Assembly (NCBI GenBank): GCA_014621425.1
Contig: JAANBB010000268.1
Coordinates: 1-55,824, forward strand
Length of the DNA: 55,824 bases
DNA from: Cylindrodendrum hubeiense
Lineage: Eukaryota > Ascomycota > Sordariomycetes > Hypocreales > Nectriaceae
Reading direction: 5' to 3'
The position numbers and the translations under genes were made by a program. The notes beneath the pieces were generated by a model. That model was not told the DNA's origin and searched no databases. It saw only the letters and a program-made list of their open reading frames with translations. Positions 53,569 through 55,824 of the stretch are shown here, one piece after another. Numbering within the stretch: position 1 is the stretch's first letter; every line of letters begins with the position of its first letter.

Positions 53569-54217
53569 TTACATGGACTTCAGGTAGTTGGCCTCCTTGA
53601 TATTTGCCTTTCTTTCCTTGCGCATCGCCTTCCTCAGCTCCTCTCTCTTCTGTGCTGCCTCGATATTGTGTTCGACGCTGCTGTTTTCGTCACCGGGAAT
53701 GTTGACAGACTGGTGCTGCAGGGGGATCTTCGGGGCGAGAGCGTCGAGGTTACCCGAAGCCAGCGCTTGAGCCTCAATTGTCTTCTGGCGCTTTGCTGCG
53801 AGTTTTCGCTGTTTCTTTGATTTCGCTGCAACAATTGTCAGCGAGGTGCGGCCAAAGCCGAGGTGAAGGTGCCGTCAAGTGACATAGTAACATACAGAAC
53901 TCATCTCCAGCGCCATCATCTGCGGAACCCTTGTTTGACTTGATCACGTCCAGGCACGACCACAACCACTCCGGATACTCCTCATCCTTCAGCGCAATCG
54001 GATCTTGGCCACTCTTGAGATAGTTCAACCCAGTGAGCTTGGTTCCAGCTGGGCACGAGGATCGCGAAACCGGGGCGTCCTTGGACTCGCCAGCCTCGGT
54101 TACGGGGGTCGAGAGCACGGGCTCAGTGGTTCTGAAAGGGACCGTCGTCGAGAATGAACGGATAATTGGGAGCGGACGCCGCAGCGCGGTTGCGCGGAGA
54201 CACCTGGTGCAGAACAT
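53569..54217 (-). CDS. mrpl37: Mitochondrial large-subunit ribosomal protein mL54 (MRPL37)
   Basis: Component of the mitochondrial 54S ribosomal subunit. Exons 53896-54217 and 53569-53825 (reverse strand) give 192 residues. The presequence MFCTRCLRATALRRPLPI and following is Arg-rich without acidic residues. The signature block PAGTKLTGLNYLKSGQDPIA and LKDEEYPEWLW is the conserved core of mL54. The second exon encodes a long basic helix (KSKKQRKLAAKRQKTIEAQA) and ends in NYLKSM. The junction at a phase-1 site gives SKSKKQRKL. The frame is open further 5' to 54307 but starts there with a non-ATG codon, so 54217 is the start. Confidence 0.93.
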
Positions 54218-54644
54218 GACGAATAAGGCGGTGGTTTGTTTGAAGTCGTGGTGGACGAGGCTCAAGCTTCGGGTAGAAATTTTGGAGTGGAGGTGGGGAG
54301 GGGCCAATCAGGGCCACGGTAAGAGCCAATTGTCAGCCTCGCCATCAATGCCCGCTATCCCGCAGTGCGCGAAAGGAACGCATGGAAAGAGACCAACGTT
54401 ATGTCTGTGGGTGTAAATAAGAGGGATTGGGACACGCAAATGTGCTTCATTTTCATTTCATTGCTTCCTGATATATACACAGTCATACAGGGTCGAAGTG
54501 ATTGATTCCTTCACCGTCACGGCCGAGACCGAGGTTGTGATAGCACAATGCCATGATCCCATCGAGGCCGCAATTCCCTTGCGTCTAGATAATCCAATGT
54601 CCTCTGCGCCATCTCTTAAGTTTGCAATATCGCCGAACCCTGGT
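54218..54644. other. Intergenic, promoter of the mL54 gene
   Basis: 427 bases upstream of the mL54 gene and downstream of the complex I subunit gene; both are on the reverse strand. No distinct element seen. Confidence 0.5.
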
Positions 54645-55090
54645 TTACGAAGAGAACCTGGCCTGGTTAATCTTGGCAACCTGGTTGCTGGTGTGCACCT
54701 TGGCCTGAAGGTCCATCTCCTCATCCTGCTTGGTCACGTAGTTTTGCTGGAGGAACTTGGTGCCCTTGATTTTGTTCGTCTTCAACAATTGCAGGTATCG
54801 CTCTGGTCGTCGTGATCAGCAGATGCTCAAATTTCACTTCCTCAACCCATACGCATCGACTAACCTCGGAGGTGGCCGCAGTTTTCCAGGTGGTTGACAC
54901 CCTCGCGCACGTAGCACTTGCCCAGCTCCTCGCCGACGAGGCGGGTCATCATGGCACCGACCCATTGCTCCCGGATGATGGCATCCTCGGCGGCCTTGAA
55001 CGCCTTGGTGTCGTCGAAGTTGACGCCGTTGAAGGTGGGAGGAACGGTGGGCTTCTGCGCCTTGAACTGCTCGGACTCGGGGGTGGGCAT
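54645..55090 (-). CDS. NADH:ubiquinone oxidoreductase 12 kDa subunit (NDUFB10 family)
   Basis: Accessory subunit of mitochondrial complex I, peripheral on the intermembrane-space side of the membrane arm. Exons 54865-55090 and 54645-54802 (reverse strand) give 127 residues. MPTPESEQFKAQKPTVPPTF is typical for the fungal subunit; the core reads AIIREQWVGAMMTRLVGEEL then GKCYVREGVNHLENCGHLRE. The pairs of Cys (GKCYVREGVNHLENC) are the conserved ones of this family. The 62-nt intron (54803-54864) splits the codon for Glu before RYLQLLKT. Length and start fit the family. Confidence 0.92.
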
Positions 55091-55490
55091 GACGGCGGTT
55101 TGGATTGAGCCTCGGGCTGTCGAATTGAACGTCGTGACAAGGCGAAGATGCGCGGTTGGGTTGAACTCGATCGATCTCGGCAACTTGGATGTCGGCACTC
55201 TAGCTTGAGCTCAATTGATCGATGTCCAATGACAAGCGACCTGATTTCTCAGGCATGCACTGACCGCCCAGACCACCCAGACACCACCTTCCTCTACGGT
55301 TGCCGCTTGCAACTCACCGCCTTTGGTTGCCCCACAGTTTGACCGGCGCAAAAAAAAAAATCTGCCCGCCAGCTGCAAGCCCAACCACCAGGCTTAAAAC
55401 CCATAGAAGGCCCAGGAAATCCCGTTTTTCACCCACCCTCTCTCTCTTCCTTTATACATCTTTCTATACACTTGTCTACCAATTTTCACA
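55091..55490. other. Divergent promoter, complex I subunit and nucleolar-type gene
   Basis: 400 bases between two genes transcribed apart. A poly-A run of 11 lies at about 55350-55360, and the last 60 bases before 55491 are pyrimidine-rich with TTTATAC and TTTCTATACA motifs. Confidence 0.5.
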
Positions 55491-55824
55491 ATGGCCAAGT
55501 CAAGCACCAAGACCAAGGACTCCAAGAAGGTCAAGGCCTCTGAGGCCCCCGCCGTCAAGGCCGGAGGCGTCACCAAGTCTGCCTCCAAGTCCAAGGACCT
55601 GGCCAAGAAGGTCGAGAAGGAGTCTTCCAAGAAGAAGAGCAAGAAGGTTGTCGAGCCTGAGTCTTCTGACGACTCTGACGACTCCGACGAGGACTCTGAT
55701 GACTCCGACAGCAAGTCTGAGGCTGACAACTCTTCCGACTCCGACTCTTCTGAGGAGGAGAAGCCCAAGGCTAAGGCTACCAAGGCCAACGGCGCTGCCA
55801 AGGCCAAGGCTGAGTCTTCTGACG
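55491..55824 (+). CDS. Lys/Ser/Asp-rich nucleolar-type protein (nucleolin/Gar2-like N-terminus), cut by the window end
   Basis: Starts MAKSSTKTKDSKKVKASEAP and continues for 111 residues to the window end without a stop. Lys-rich segments (KKSKKVVEPESS) alternate with acidic Ser/Asp blocks (SSDDSDDSDEDSDDSDSKSE, SSDSDSSEEEK). This is the layout of the N-terminus of fungal Gar2/nucleolin, and of other Nopp140-like nucleolar proteins; RNA-recognition motifs would be expected downstream. Codon use is strongly biased to C-ending codons (AAG, GCC, TCC), as in highly expressed genes. The assignment is from composition only. Confidence 0.6.
   Translation, partial: MAKSSTKTKDSKKVKASEAPAVKAGGVTKSASKSKDLAKKVEKESSKKKSKKVVEPESSDDSDDSDEDSDDSDSKSEADNSSDSDSSEEEKPKAKATKANGAAKAKAESSD

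Noticed and set aside
55394..55807. Reverse-strand Ser/Glu-rich frame at the window end
   Set aside because: It is the shadow of the Lys/Ser/Asp-rich + strand gene, whose ATG and codon bias are convincing.
1..55824. tRNA genes, rRNA genes and CRISPR arrays
   Set aside because: No B-box-like GTTCRANNC in a foldable context, no rRNA-like sequence and no regularly spaced repeats with unique spacers were found by eye.

Overview
The window is nuclear DNA from a filamentous ascomycete, most likely a Sordariomycete. Genes are separated by 0.3-6.7 kb and carry short introns (about 50-60 nt) with GTANGT-type donors and CTRAC-type branch points. The gene families are typical of Pezizomycotina: Zn2Cys6 regulators, a PTH11-like seven-helix protein, a secreted PL4 pectin lyase, an Rtg2-type Ppx/GppA protein, verprolin, and the 12 kDa complex I subunit. 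No bacterial operon, CRISPR array, rRNA gene or convincing tRNA gene was seen. Exon models were made by eye from splice signals, frame continuity and, where possible, comparison between paralogues.

Region 1 (1-6.1 kb): two adjacent, divergent copies of one Zn2Cys6 regulator family on the + strand (the first cut by the window edge), then an Rtg2-like gene on the - strand. Region 2 (6.1-12.8 kb): a 6.7 kb GC-rich stretch without a supportable gene, rich in short tandem repeats, leading into a long CT-rich leader. Region 3 (12.8-25.1 kb): an intronless basic, disordered protein with a conserved core, a BTB protein, a three-exon cysteine/histidine finger protein and an annexin with a Pro/Gln/Tyr-rich N-terminus.

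Region 4 (27.0-35.6 kb): mostly secreted or membrane products: a Ser/Thr-rich secreted protein, an 80-residue membrane protein, a small Cys-rich protein with a probable GPI tail, a rhamnogalacturonan lyase, and a short-chain dehydrogenase whose second intron seems to have lost its AG acceptor. Region 5 (38.2-47.6 kb): a long disordered protein with a C-terminal coiled coil, a Cys-rich gene interrupted by an in-frame TAG, a secreted alpha/beta hydrolase and a PTH11-like protein. Region 6 (48.3-55.8 kb): housekeeping genes: a mitochondrial membrane protein, verprolin/WIP, mitochondrial ribosomal protein mL54, the NDUFB10-type complex I subunit, and the start of a Lys/Ser/Asp-rich nucleolar-type protein. 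A small unrecognised 96-residue gene lies among them.

I see no biosynthetic cluster or new multi-gene system. The observations I consider most worth checking are the tandem regulator pair with non-standard zinc-cluster spacing, the two apparently broken genes (lost splice acceptor near 35012, TAG at 42160-42162), the possible alternative first exon at 12155, and the repeat-bearing gene desert.
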